From Coix lacryma-jobi var. lacryma-jobi (lineage: Eukaryota > Streptophyta > Magnoliopsida > Poales > Poaceae): a stretch of DNA of 64,000 nucleotides. The stretch lies in the NCBI GenBank assembly GCA_009763385.1, contig CM019822.1, positions 22,624,842 through 22,688,841 of the forward strand. The letters run 5' to 3'. This document shows, piece by piece, positions 46,480 to 58,060 of the stretch; positions within the stretch are counted from its first letter, which is position 1, and every line of letters begins with the position of its first letter. The position numbers and the translations under genes were made by a program. Below the pieces are notes generated by a model. That model was given only the letters and a program-made list of their open reading frames with translations, was not told where the DNA came from and searched no databases.

Positions 46480-46830
46480 CGCCGAGTGCCTGAAGGTTTG
46501 CCGAGTGCCAAATATCGGGCACTCGGCAAAGAGCCTCTTTGCCGAGTGCCTGGCCACGTGGCATTCGGCAAAGAACGACACTAGATAGAGGGCACCTTTG
46601 CCGAGTGTCCGGCACTCGGCAAAGATGGGCACTCGGTAAAGGGCCTCTTTGCCTAGAGTCAGGCACTCGGCAAAGATGGGCACTCGGCAAATCTCGCCGG
46701 GGCAAACGGCATCCAGGGCGTTATCTTTGCCGAGTGCCAGCCGTCAGGCACTCGGCAAAGAGGGAAACTTTGCCGAGTGCCAGCTGACACGGCACTCGGT
46801 AAAGAGCCTCTTTGCTGAGTGCTAGGTCTA
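46480..46830. repeat. Left subterminal array of CACTA-3
   Basis: About a dozen direct and inverted copies of TTTGCCGAGTGCC, separated by 10-30 bp. Confidence 0.9.
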
Positions 46831-47740
46831 ACACTCGGTGAAGTTTTTATTTTTTTTTTGGTTTTTGCCACCAAATTTTTTTTGAGGCACTTCCACACTA
46901 CCACTGTCAACATGTTCAAATTGGACACTTTTTCAAAACTTTTTGTTATATTTTTTGACTTTATTTTATTTTCTTGAATTTTCCCGAAAGACGCAAGTTT
47001 GAACTGCGGGTACATCGAATAATAGATTTTGATGATTTAAAAAATGTTAATCTTGTTCTTAACCGTATGTTGAGGCCAAATCCAAAAACTGACCCGAGGT
47101 TTCGATCAACGTGCTCACGGGGCAACGCCTTCAAATTACGTGCGAACGGTTTTTTAATCATAAAAAATGCAAATGAATTCCGAAAATCGCGAAACTTGGC
47201 GAGATGTTGTTACATTATATGCGTATGCCGAGAAAAAAATTTGAGAAAGTTTCGAGCAAGTTGTCGCGTACGATGCTTACAAACCAGGACATCTCAACAT
47301 GTCATCGTACGTGACAACTTGCTCGAAACTTTCTCAAATTTTTTTCTCGGTATACGCATATGATGTAACAACATCTCGCCAAGTTTCGCGATTTTCGGAA
47401 TTCATTTGCATTTTTTATGATTAAAAAACCATTCACACGTAATTTGGAGGCGTTGCCCCGTGAACACGTTGATCGAAACCTCGGGTCAGTTTTTGGATTT
47501 GGCCTCAACATACGGTTAAGAAGAAGAATAACATTTTTTGAATCATCAAAATCCATTATTCGATGTACCCGCAGTTCAAACTTGCGTCTTTCAGGAAAAT
47601 TCAAGAAAAATGAAATAAAGTCAAATAATATAACAAAAAGTTTTGAAAAAGTGTCCAATTTGAACATGTTGACAGTGGTAGTGTGGAAGTCCCTCAAAAC
47701 AAATTTGGTGGCAAAAACCAAAAAAAACTTCGCCGAGTGT
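46831..47740. repeat. 0.9-kb palindrome (inverted repeat with 27-nt loop) in CACTA-3
   Basis: 46,831-47,275 and 47,303-47,740 are almost exact reverse complements, each about 440 bp, with the loop at 47,276-47,302. The same protein-like frame (FPERRKFELRVHRI) is therefore read on both strands. Arms differ by a few single-base changes. The outer tips run into ACACTCGGTGAAG / CTTCGCCGAGTGT, so the palindrome is joined to the array motifs on both sides. Confidence 0.93.
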
Positions 47741-47968
47741 CAGCCGCGACACTCGGCAAAGAGTCCCTTTGCCGAGTGTCGTGCCAGCTGGCACTCGGCA
47801 AAGTGTTGTCTGCTGGCCGGGCCGGGCTGCCACGTGGCCCCGTCTTTGCCGAGTGCCAGATCTGCAGGCACTCGACAAAGGTCCCCTCTTTGCCGAGTGC
47901 CAGATCGGCTGGCACTCGGCAAAGATCCCTTCTTTGCCGAGTGCCAGCCGATCTGGCACTCGGCAAAG
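47728..47968. repeat. Internal subterminal-type array of CACTA-3
   Basis: Eight or so copies of TTTGCCGAGTG/CACTCGGCAAA about 1.3 kb inside the element. It precedes an A-rich stretch (ATACAAAACGG) and the C-rich leader of the gene. Confidence 0.85.
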
Positions 47969-47989
47969 CCGTTCAAAAACTAAAAAAAA

Positions 47990-49121
47990 ATACAAAACGG
48001 CCGGCCCGGCCACCACCCACCCACACACACACACAATAACACACGCACTCACGCACCCACGCTCGCACGCCGCCGCCGCCGCCGCCCCGCACCGCCGCCC
48101 CCGCCGCCCGCCGGTCGCGGCGTCCACTCCCCTCCCCCGGCCCGCCCGCCCGCCACCCGGTCGCCCCGCCCCTCCCTCGGCCGCGTCGGCCGCCACCGGC
48201 CCCCTGTCGCGCCGCCGCCGCCCCCCCACCTGCCGCCTGCCCGTGCCCCCCCCCGGTCGCGGCCATCAGAGGAGAGGAGGAGGTAGAGGAGGAAAGGAGA
48301 AGGAGAAGGAGAAGGAGAAGGAGAAGGAGAAGAGAGGAGAAGAGAAGAAGAAGGAGAAGGAAGGACTCCGTTTCGGTCGTCACCGTCGTCGTCGCTAGAG
48401 CACGTTCTTGCCGCGAAGGTTTGTATGTGTTTGTAGGCCTTCGTGCCTATGTTTTTTTGCAGGTTTTGGGAACCTCCCCGTGTAGGGGAGGTGCTGCCGA
48501 AATTTTCGATCGAGACTAACCAATTGCTCTTTTTTTGGCAGGAGGACCCGTGGGAGGGACTCGTCGACCCCGATCGTCTTCGTCGACGTTGTGGGTCTGC
48601 CTGCACCGCGTCGTCTCGCCACTGCCCCGACTCACGACTGTCCCGCTACCCTGACCTCACCGACACCTTAGGTATAACCCCTCTATCCGTATCCTTTAGT
48701 ATCTGATCTTTGGTCGCGTAACCTAGTTAGACGTCTCCCGTTCGAAAGAAGAACAGTCTTAGATTTTCAGACCTTTTCATATCTGCGACCGTATCTCTTT
48801 CGGATTGTCCACGTGTTTTGGACAGCCCGCGAATGCATAGATGAGCTAGTTTCCATGTTTTGCTCCTGTCAGAGTCAGAGTTTCGGCACCACCTCCTCGT
48901 TGTTCTCCGGATACACACTCTCCCTGTCAGGACGTGTATCAAGAGAACAGCGAGGAGGTGCTGCCAAAATTCTATCTCGGGTAGGAGTAAAACATGAAAA
49001 CTAACCCATCTACGCATCATCGGGTGGGATTAGGACCTATCCTTCACCTATTAGATGGTAGGAACGCCATGTAGATGCAATTGCTGGTTTATTACTCGCT
49101 TACATATGTATATGCCAGAGG
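47990..49121 (+). other. Promoter/leader region of the CACTA-3 gene
   Basis: A C-rich part (48,000-48,265: CCACCC, CGCCGCCGC runs), a GGAGAA microsatellite (48,270-48,365), then exon-like stretches with splice-type signals (GT at about 48,418, TTTTTTTGGCAG near 48,540). No protein is convincing before the ATG at 49,122. Confidence 0.5.
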
Positions 49122-51284
49122 ATGGATAATCGTGATTGGATGTACACGGACCACACAAGTAAGAGCACAGAATGGGTTACTAAGACCAATGCTTTCCTAG
49201 AGCATGCATTTGGTCCGACTGCTAAAGGGTCGAGTCGGATGTCGTGTCCCTGCAGCAAATGTGGGAACAAGAAAAAAAATATAAGAATAATATGGGGGTA
49301 GATCTTTACAAGTACGGATTTATTGAAAACTATACTTGTTGGGTCCACCATGGCGAAGCCGATCGGATTAGAGAGGAGGTGGTGAGACAACGCCTCGAGG
49401 AGTATGATGGAGATGCCGGGGTAGCAGACATGATGGGAGACTTGTGGCAGGGGGCAAGACACGCCATATCAATGGCACGTTAAGTCTTCTGATTCGGAAG
49501 AACTACCCTCGCTTGGTCACCTACGCCGGGGTTAGGTCACCGCCCTGGACGTGGGACCACTTCGGTGCTGCTGAGGACCCCACGTACACCACCGTTGCAA
49601 CGCGGATTAGGGCCGAGTTCTGGGTGAGTCTTGCTCGCACAACATTTCTCAATGATACGTATTTGTTGGATGTTCTTGAAATAATGAAAGGGTACATGTT
49701 GTATTTATGCAGGAGTACTTTGCGTGCGAGGCGGGAAGAGAGGCCGAGGCATTGCACATGCAGGACAAGGTCTGCAGGTCCCGGCTCGCGGATCTGTACC
49801 ACGAGGCGCGGATCCAGTGCGTCATCAACTACAACGCCGACGTGTTAGGAAAGGCGATGAAAAAGGCGGACGCTAGGCAGATGATGCTAACCAGGGAGAC
49901 CGACCTCACTAGGGAGCAGTACATCCAGGTACGTACAAATCAGTAATACTGATTGGTCCATCCATCACTTAGCGGCTCTTCTAACATATTAAATACTTAT
50001 TGTCTTGCAGTTTTGTCTTGGTTGGTGCGCCAATCACCTAGACTGCTGGTTGTCCATTGTGGACAAGTGGAAATCGGACGAGTGGTACGAGAGGCACGGT
50101 GCCCGCCGAGACTGCCGCCTGCAGATGCCTGGGGTGTCACACCACCAAGGCAACCTTAGCCTCAACGTGTACGCCGACAGATGGGTATGCTCTACTGATT
50201 TTTTTATTCTAACACTCAATTACTCATTACTTGTAATCATCTGTGTGTTTTCCTCGCAGTCCCAGTCGCATGGTGGTGAGGAGTGCCTCCCTTTCAAGGC
50301 GTACCACTTGTCACACCAGGGCAAGGCGACTGCAGCGAGCACCCAGTACAACCCGAACGCCGGGCCCGAGGCGTACACCAACGCAAACGCCTACACCAAG
50401 GTCACTGAGTACACCTCGGCGGCTCGCGAGCGCCATGGGGAGGACTTCGATCCGGCCACCCAGCCCCTAGATACAGACCTGGTGATGAGGCTGGGAGGAG
50501 GGAAGCAGCACGACCGGTACTGGATAGCCAACAACGCAGTTGACTCGTCCTCTGTTCCTAACCTCGCCGAGATTCGAGCTGCCAGCACGAGCTCCTCCGT
50601 CCCCATACGACCTCGGTAGCCGACCTCAGAACAGATGATGGCAGCACTTCAGGTAAGTACTGTTCTATTCGTCGTTCATTGCTTTTACACATATACCTTG
50701 TCTTTGCATTGTTTAAACCTTACGTGACGAATTTTACAGGCCCAGATGCAGGCCCAGGCGGACCAGGTGCAGAGGTTGCAGGCCATGCACGAGGCCCAGG
50801 TGGCGGCCCATCGTCGCGAGTTACTGGCCATCCAGCAGCGGGAGGCGCAGAGAACGCAGGACATAGCTCACTTCTTTGGGAGCCTGAACATCCCGAGTGT
50901 TGTCGTGCCTCCCTCGCTGCTCACTCCTTTTGTGCCTCCTGTTACTCCTTCGACAGAGACTCCGGTGAGTATATATGGTTCTTTATATTTTTTTAACTTT
51001 TACGGCCGTCCTCCAGGTGCTAACGAATTTGCTTCTCCTTTGTGCACTCACAGTCGGAGGGTTCGGCACCGACTCCTCGACCTGGCCTTCCTACGCAGCC
51101 TGGGTGGCTCCCCAGTGGCCCTCCTCCGCTCTATGGGTGGCCAGGTTACCTTCCTGGCCAGTCGGGGTACACCGGGTGGCCATCTGGACCTCCGTCGCCC
51201 GGGTGGCAAGGTGGTCCTTCGGGCGGGTCGTGGGACGCGTGGCAAGGTGGGGGTTCTTCACAATCTGAGCACCAAGGTGAGTAG
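49122..51284 (+). pseudogene. Chimeric CACTA-3 gene: TNP2 N-terminal domain joined to a TnpA-like protein
   Basis: MDNRDWMYTDHTSKSTEWVT, CPCSKCGN and, after an A-run shift at about 49,270, YKYGFIENYTCWVHHGEADR form the transposase-associated domain of TNP2. Near 49,450 this passes into a different protein: LLIRKNYPRLVTYAGVRSPP, WTWDHFGAAEDPTY, an exon with EARIQCVINYNADVLGKAMK, one with WCANHLDCWLSIVDKWKSDE and MPGVSHHQGNLSLNVYADRW, one with GGEECLPFKAYHLSHQGKA, and a C-terminal coil and proline-rich tail (QAMHEAQVAAHRRELLAIQQ; PGWLPSGPPPLYGWPGY). Splice borders GT-AG fit through 51,284. The second part resembles the TnpA-like proteins of this transposon family. I infer that an internal deletion removed the transposase core and the first half of gene two and fused the remains. 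Confidence 0.7.
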
Positions 51285-51552
51285 TGAGGGTCGACTTAGA
51301 TTTGTCATGGACTTGTGAGATGGATGTGATAGACTTGTGAACTTGTGATGGACTTGTGAACTTGTGATAAACTTGTGAGCTTGTGATGCATGGAGACTGA
51401 ACGTGTGATATTTGTCTGAAATGGATATGCATGTGATATATGGATGTGTGATATATATATATGCATGTGATATTTGTCTGAAATGGAATATGGATGTGTG
51501 ATATGTTTTCTGTGTAGGGAAATGAAAACAGAAAAATACCATTTTTTTCCAG

Positions 51553-52017
51553 CTTTGCCGAGTGCCACACTCGGCAAAGATGCCACGACACTCGGCAAAG
51601 CTGGGCAAATTTTCCCCAGCTCGGCCTCTTTGTCGAGTGCCTTGACCATGACACTCGGCAAAGAGGCTCTCTTTGCCGAGTGCCGGTCCACGTGGCACTT
51701 GGCAAAGGAGGCCTCTTTGCCGAGTGTGGGCCCACGTGGCACTCGGCAAAGAGGCCCTCTTTGCCGAGTGTCAGTACACGTGGCACTCGGCAAAGAGGTC
51801 GTCAAGTGACGGCTCCCGTTTGCTTCGCTGAGTGCTGACCTGGCACTCGACGAAGCCTTTGCCGAGTGCCCGATATTTGGCACTCGACAAAGAATTCTTT
51901 GCCGACTATTTCTTCGCCGAGTGCCCTTTGCCGAGTGCGGCACTCGGCAAAGCCTTCGCCGAGTGCGAGAGGCCCTTTGCCGAGTGCTGCTCGGCAAAGC
52001 CTGAATGTCCTGTAGTG
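51553..52017. repeat. Right subterminal array and terminus of CACTA-3
   Basis: More than a dozen TTTGCCGAGTG / CACTCGGCAAAG copies in both directions, ending TGTCCTGTAGTG. Confidence 0.9.
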
Positions 52018-52730
52018 ATTCTGCAAATTTTGATACTTTTTGTGGTTAAATCTATCAGATTGTTTATAAGTGCAATCCAATAGACAGTTGTAGCACAAAT
52101 CTTAAAACACAAACACGCGTATGGAAATCTAACAGATTTAGTACCAACAAAATCTGTCAACAGATAAATAGCAAAATTCATTTTTCCATTTATCAAACTA
52201 ATCGATCAGGTCTATTGTTAGAGCTTGTATACCATATTGTATACCCACCCATATACTATGCGCAGGTGCAACTAAACAAGAATATGTCCGCACATATGAA
52301 AACTAGCTAGTACATAAATACAGCCAAAAGTAGCTAATGGCATAATCTAACTGGGAGACACGGGAACAAATCCCTGGTCCGGAGAACAGCCGGCAGCCCA
52401 TCGCTGTACATGTCGTCTCTTGCTAAACCACACGGAGCCAGGCCAGCCAACCTTAAACAGGCAACCACGCCGAGAAAAAGTTCACAGCAGAACAGCCTAT
52501 TTCCTGTGGCATGTACCACATTCTTCAGAACAGAACAACCCAAGACGAGCTTCCTGGTGGATTCTTTCCGCCAAAAAGATAAACACTGGCAGCGATTCTG
52601 CGGCAACAATTCCTCCTCCAATTACATTTTTTTTTAAAAAAAAAGATATATGTTTCTGCCTATCTAAGCATGCTGCAACTGCAAGCCTGAAACCTGTAGC
52701 GAACGAAGCAACACCCACCTCGCCTGCTGC
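52018..52730 (+). other. Upstream region of the P450 gene
   Basis: No gene is supported. The first bases are the ATT target copy. The rest is ordinary promoter-like DNA. Confidence 0.5.
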
Positions 52731-52739
52731 TATATATAA
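52731..52739 (+). promoter_or_regulatory. TATA box of the P450 gene
   Basis: TATATATAA, 156-164 bp before the ATG at 52,895, at a position consistent with a leader of about 130 bp. Confidence 0.6.
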
Positions 52740-52894
52740 CCAGCACGCGGCTCTGGGTTGTGCAACCATATCTTGCACTAGCTTCTCTCCTGCATCCCGA
52801 TCTGCAGTCAGCCTGCGCTCTATATCGCCCTACAGCAGCCAGGCCTTAGCTTTCTCTTTCCTAGATAGCTAGCTACCTTGACGGCGGCGCGGCC

Positions 52895-55490
52895 ATGGAA
52901 TCACTGGTCTGCGTAGTAGTGTGGGCTGTGACCTTGGCCGTGGCCATGGCTTCCGTCCTGATGTGGGCATACAGGTGGAGCCACCCGAAAGCTAACGGCG
53001 GGCAGCTGCCTCCGGGCTCCCTCGGCCTCCCTCTTCTCGGCGAGACCATGCAGTTCTTCGCGCCGAATCCTACCTGTGACGTCTCGCCGTTCGTGAAGGA
53101 GAGACTGGACAGGTAGCTTATTATTAGCTTATTAATAACCAGCAGAGTACGTCACCAGTGTGCAAAAAACTGCAAACCAAGCAGCATTTTGCATTGGTGA
53201 TGGAACAAATTTGGATGATGCATGGGTACGGTGGATGCTGTGTATACATACCTGCAGGTATGGCAACATCTTCAAGACGAGCATCGTGGGGCGGTCGGTG
53301 GTGGTGTCGGCGGACCCGGAGCTCAACTACTACGTGTTCCAGCAGGAGGGGAAGCTGTTCGAGAGCTGGTACCCGGACACCTTCACCGAGATCTTCGGCC
53401 GCGACAACGTCGGCTCCCTCCACGGCTTCATGTACAAGTACCTCAAGACCCTCGTGCTCCGCCTCTACGGCCAGGAGAACCTCCGCGCCGTGCTCCTCGC
53501 CGACACCCACCGCGCCTGCCGCGCCAGCCTCGCCGCGTGGGCGAGCCGCGGCGGCGGCGGCGTCGAGCTCAAGGACGCCATCTCCACCGTAAGAACGAAC
53601 GAACTTTGCTTCAGAGTTCAGATATTGATCACAGCAGCCTGCTGCTGTATATTTGATTTCCTGGTCATCTGATATTTCGCATGATAAAAAATGTATACGT
53701 ACGTGCAGATGATATTCGATCTTACCGCGAAGAAGCTGATCGGCTACGAGCCGTCCAAGTCGTCCGCGGACCTGAGGAAGAACTTCGCGGCTTTCATTCG
53801 CGGCCTCATATCGTTCCCGGTGGACATTCCCGGCACAGCCTACCATGAGTGCATGCAGGTAAATAGCCGCACACATGTGCATGCGAAGAAGAACGCGATG
53901 CAGCGTACGGAGTGAGTACACGTACGTAGTGAGCAAGCAGACAGCACAAAGCACATGCATCCATCCAGTCAAACATACGACCAATGACCATTATTCACTC
54001 ACTCACTAACATGCAATCTCCACCTAGCTCACGCACGGTCAATGGTTTTCTAGGCGAATCCCTTCCGCTAAGGCTTATATATAGCTTCCGTCAATGGCAT
54101 GCAGGGGAGGAAGAAGGCGATGAAGGTGTTGAGGACGATGATGCGCGAGCGCGTGGCGGATCCGGGGAGGCAGAGCGAGGACTTCTTGGACGTGCTGATC
54201 GAGGAGCTGAGGAGGGAGAAGCCCGTCATGACGGAGGCGATCGCGCTCGACCTCATGTTCGTGCTCCTCTTCGCCAGCTTCGAGACGACGGCGCTGGCGC
54301 TCACGCTCGGCGTCAAGCTCCTGGCCGAGAACCCCACGGTGCTCCAGGCGCTAACGGTGCGTGGCGTGCGGGCGGGCGTGTGCGTGCGGCCGCAGCAGAG
54401 TTGAACGCGATTGTTTACTTCCATCATCGATCGACGTGCGCGCAGGCAGGCAGGCAGTGCTTGTGCCGGAAACGATTGACCAGAGAGATGATGCTGTATC
54501 TATATGTGTTGTTTGTGTGGCCAGGAGGAGCATGAGGCGATTGTCAGCAAGAGGAAGGACAGGGATGCAGGGCTCACGTGGGCCGAGTACAAGTCCATGA
54601 CCTTCACATCTCAGGTGAGCCTAACCGGGTCGTCTAGCTCTAGCTGCTATACCTAGCTAGATACGGCACGGATTGCTGCTGCAACTTGCACCGTTAAACA
54701 AAGGCTAGCTTGACATACAAACTATGGCAGTACTTCCCTCCGTTCCAGAATAAGTGTCCTCCAAAAAGCGTGTCTGTGAGGAAAACACGGATTTCTAGTG
54801 ACACTTATTTTGAAACGGAGGGAGTATATCTTAAGCCATGTAAGGTAACAACAAACGGCGCTAGTATATAGTAGTATATAACAACTTTGACAGAAAAATG
54901 ACGGTTGTGCAAGTGCATGGTCTCAGTGTTTCGTGCATGTCAAACCAATGCAGAAGCACGGTCTACGAGGAAGAAGATATTTGTACTTAGCTTAATAATG
55001 TACTCGCCGTATGTAACTAAATCTAAGACAAAACATGCATGTGGATCACTAGGGAAAGAACACATACAAGGCACCATAAACGGATTTGAGAGAAACAGAA
55101 ATAATGCATTTTTTTTTTTGTAAATGATGGTGTTGTTTCGGTACACCATGGAGCAGGTTACACTCGAGATTGTACGACTGGCAAACATCGTGCCGGGTAT
55201 TTTTCGAAAGGCCTTGCAAGACATTGAGTTCAAAGGTACAATATATAATACACATACCTGCAGTAAATACCCCATGCATATGACCTGTTTCAACAGAGAA
55301 TATATAGTTCCTATTTTTGGTAAGATTAATTCTTAAAAAAATATGCTTATTAGATATTCCTATGTCCGGACCTCTTGATGCAGGCTACACCATTCCGGCA
55401 GGCTGGGGAGTGATGGTGTGTCCTCCAGCAGTGCACTTAAACCCCGAAATCTATGAAGATCCATTAGTGTTTAATCCGTGGAGATGGCAG
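52895..55490 (+). CDS. Cytochrome P450, CYP87A-like, seven exons seen; 3' part with the heme loop not found
   Basis: Exons 52,895-53,112, 53,258-53,588, 53,709-53,858, 54,105-54,356, 54,525-54,614, 55,157-55,235 and 55,384-55,490 have GT-AG borders and agreeing phases and give about 409 residues. The N-terminus is a membrane anchor (LVCVVVWAVTLAVAMASVLM) followed by the hinge LPPGSLGLPLLGETMQFFAP. YGNIFKTSIVGRSVVVSADP, QQEGKLFESWYPDTF and DNVGSLHGFMYKYLKTLVLR are CYP87-type. The oxygen-binding I-helix is LLFASFETTALALTLG, the ExxR motif EIVRL, and the PERF-region FNPWRW ends exon 7. P450s of this kind hydroxylate lipophilic substrates on the ER; the CYP87A substrate in grasses is not known to me. 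The cysteine-bearing heme loop (FGGG.R.C.G) should be in the next exon, but none is seen from 55,491 to 57,052, where CACTA-4 begins. The gene may continue beyond the window. Confidence 0.88.
54731..54836. mobile_element. Stowaway-type MITE in P450 intron 5
   Basis: TACTTCCCTCCGTTCC at the start and GAAACGGAGGGAGTA at the end are inverted; AATAAGTGTC and GACACTTATT extend the match. About 105 bp. Confidence 0.85.
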
Positions 55491-57052
55491 GTTTGTGCCC
55501 TTTTCTATTTGTGCAAAGACCGAACTAAACTCTATCCTCAATGATACTAAAAGTTACTATGGTTCTGGGTGAGTAGAAAATTAAATCAAAAGGACCCTAT
55601 AGTGGCCAATTTGGCGGAGCTTCACTCCTAGCTTTTTTGGAGTGAATTCCGTGAATCTTTGCTAAAAACTTAAAATGCAACTAGATTCTAGGCGGGAGCT
55701 GGCAGAATCATTTCTCCATTTATACTACGAGTTGGGAGCTAAAAAAACTATCGTTCACTCTCCACGGATTCTCTCCGCTCCCTGTTCAATTGCCACTGGC
55801 TAGAATCACTTTAAAATTGATTCTCACCTGCACTCCCCCTCTATGCCTCCACCAGAATCACTCCACATTAGAGAATTAAAAAGTGAAGTCTAAGAATCAG
55901 AAAGTGAAGCTCTATCGAACTGACCCTAACACTTTTAGTTTGAGTCTTTCATGTTCATCAAACCATGCAAGGAGCCTACCTAAAGTCAAAATACGGTCCA
56001 CATCTTATTTAAGGTGTATCGTCATCATGTAGGAAAACTAACTAAATAGTACTAATATAAATGGAGAGTAGTTAAGGAGTAGTAAATTAAACAAAACCGG
56101 TGAAAACTGCAATCAAATATACACCTAAGGTCTGGAGTTTCAAGTACCCCTCCGTCTCAAAAATAAGTCTCCATCTCATAATACGAGGAGTCAACCAATC
56201 TAAACTTTGACTAGGTTTATTAGAAATTAGTACCAACATTTATATCTTCAAATAGATTTAGTATGAAAATATATAATGTAATTAATCTAATGACATGTAT
56301 ATTATCACACATATTAGTGTTATACTTATACATTTGGTCAAAGTTGAAGAAATCGTTTGACACTCATCGAAATAAGAGATGAAGATTGATTTTGGGACAC
56401 TATGTATCTTCACTTTGGAAGGCTAAGAATGAACCAGAAAAAGAATATATACGATATACATACATGCACGGTGTACCAAGTCATAAACAGATGAGCGTGC
56501 TCATATATTTGGCAAACAACACTCTGCACCAATCGCCTTGGAAGAGTACTAATATTAGCATATTTTGCAACAAAGTGCATGGGATTCTGACCACTTGCCC
56601 TAGCATGTCTCCGGTTTAGGGTTCTAGCCTGACATTTTCTCAGTGGGGCAGGTGAACCATGCATGTGCTAGAAGCCTAAAACCAGTGAAAAGTAGAAAAA
56701 GAAAATATTTCAAGGGGGCATTACACAGGAGTAAAGAATCCTATCTTGCCTGTATATATATAGCGAAGTTGACGAACCTAGATTTGCAGCAGCAGCAAGC
56801 TCGATCAGTTTCTTTGTTTGTAGATTGCTACTTGATATGTCTACATGGGAATGGTCAAGTCATGAGCTTATATGGAACAGCATATAGTCAAATAAAAGCT
56901 ACTTAATATGCACTGTTCCACTGAAAAGAGACACGTAAGTGTAAAGAAATGAAGCAATCCTAAAGCCATGACAATTGAGACATTAATTATATTGTTCACA
57001 TTGAGATAAAAAAAATTACATTGTTCGCATCAAGCAAAAAAAAGCGCAGCAA
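55491..57052. other. P450 intron 7 as far as CACTA-4; holds two decayed MITEs
   Basis: 55,592-55,926 has inverted ends (GGCGGAGCTTCACTCC / AGTGAAGCTCTATCG) and looks like a hAT-type MITE. 56,148-56,400 begins CCTCCGTCTCAAAAATAAGT and ends GATTTTGGGACAC, a Stowaway remnant. No exon with a P450 heme motif is seen. Confidence 0.55.
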
Positions 57053-57069
57053 CACTACTGCACAAAGCT

Positions 57070-57360
57070 TAACCGCAGCGGGCGTTTTAGCTTTACCGCA
57101 GCGGGCTACATCGTCCGCTGCGGTGCTAAGGCCACGGTTAATCGTGGCCATTACCGCAGCGGGCGCTGTTGCCCGCTGCGGTAAAATACTTAACCGCAGC
57201 GGGCAACATAAGGCGACCGCTTCGGTTAATAGCATTAACCGCAGCGGACAACATTAGGCGCCCGCTGCGGTAAATTATTAACCGAAGCGGTCGCTTTAGG
57301 TTGCCCGCTGCGGTAGTTTCCTTTAACCGTAGCGGGCAGATTATGTTGCCCGCCACGGTT
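57070..57360. repeat. Left subterminal array of CACTA-4
   Basis: Nine or so copies of ACCGCAGCGGGC in both orientations, the last ones with changed bases (ACCGTAGCGGGC, CCCGCCACGGT). Confidence 0.9.
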
Positions 57361-57574
57361 ATTAATTTTGGATTAAAAAAAATAAATAATGCAGAAACAG
57401 CAAAAACAGGAATTCAAATCTGCAGTTTTCAAATAACTCCAGAATTCCAGATTTCTAACAGATATATATATATACGCACATATAAACCATTTGCACATAA
57501 CATACAAAGTGATTTAGTTGTTTGTTGTCATCATATACACATTGACTTAGTTGATTTCGAATTCAAATTACAAT

Positions 57575-58060
57575 TCATATTTCAACTTGATGAGCATAAT
57601 CTGTCGGACGAAGCATTGTGTTCCATTTGCGGAGCTTCTCGTATTGGGGTAGCAACGCCAGGTCGGATTCGTTGTCGAAGAACGTTTCTCCTTCGAGAAT
57701 GCATTTCTCCATTACAAACTTGCATATGTCCGCCTTGACTTGTTTAAAGCACATCCTGCGGCTCTGCTGCTCTCCCCAATACTTGACACCTTCCTTGAGC
57801 TTCTTCCAGCTATTGGTGTACTCCTTGCTTTCCCTTAGAAACTCGCATGTGTACAAGCCACATGTCTTCGATCCTGGTGGCTGTTTGGCGCACTGCACGA
57901 TTGATACATAAGCATTAGAACCCATATATATGTATGAAACATGAATTGAACCTTTGAAATACTTACCGGGAAATCTCGTCGGATTTTGAGGTGGTACCTA
58001 TGCTTGTCCTCGTTCGAGACCCTTGGGCGATCCTCGTTCATCGGGTATAACATCCATGTT
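57575..58060 (-). pseudogene. C-terminal part of an Ulp1-type protease gene, CACTA-4
   Basis: An exon at about 57,965-58,060 (minus) codes for MNEDRPRVSNEDKHRYHLKI and RRDFP. The next, from about 57,900, gives QCAKQPPGSKTCGLYTCEFL, in which the Gln and Cys have the spacing of the Ulp1 active site, then YTNSWKKLKEGVKYWGEQQ and KADICKFVMEKCILEGETFF up to the stop at 57,575. The His/Asp half of the catalytic site and the whole N-terminal region are not recognisable upstream, where only repeats and a leader are seen. It is a remnant of the gene type that is complete in CACTA-2. Confidence 0.65.

Larger units (their letters stand above)
46459..52017 (+). mobile_element. CACTA-3, 5.6-kb CACTA transposon (TTTGCCGAGTG family)
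   Basis: The left end is CACTACAGGAAAATGG and the right end, on the other strand, CACTACAGGACATTCAGG. Flanks match: ATT at 46,456-46,458 and 52,018-52,020. Both ends carry arrays of TTTGCCGAGTGCC / GGCACTCGGCAAA (46,480-46,830 and 51,553-52,000). Between them are a 0.9-kb palindrome, an internal copy of the array (47,728-47,968), a C-rich leader and a chimeric gene (49,122-51,284). No transposase catalytic region is present, so movement would need another element's TNP2. Confidence 0.95.

Noticed and set aside
46974..47721. Matching frames on both strands (FPERRKFELRVHRI…) that look like a conserved protein
   Set aside because: They are the two arms of the palindrome; the apparent conservation is the inverted repeat itself.
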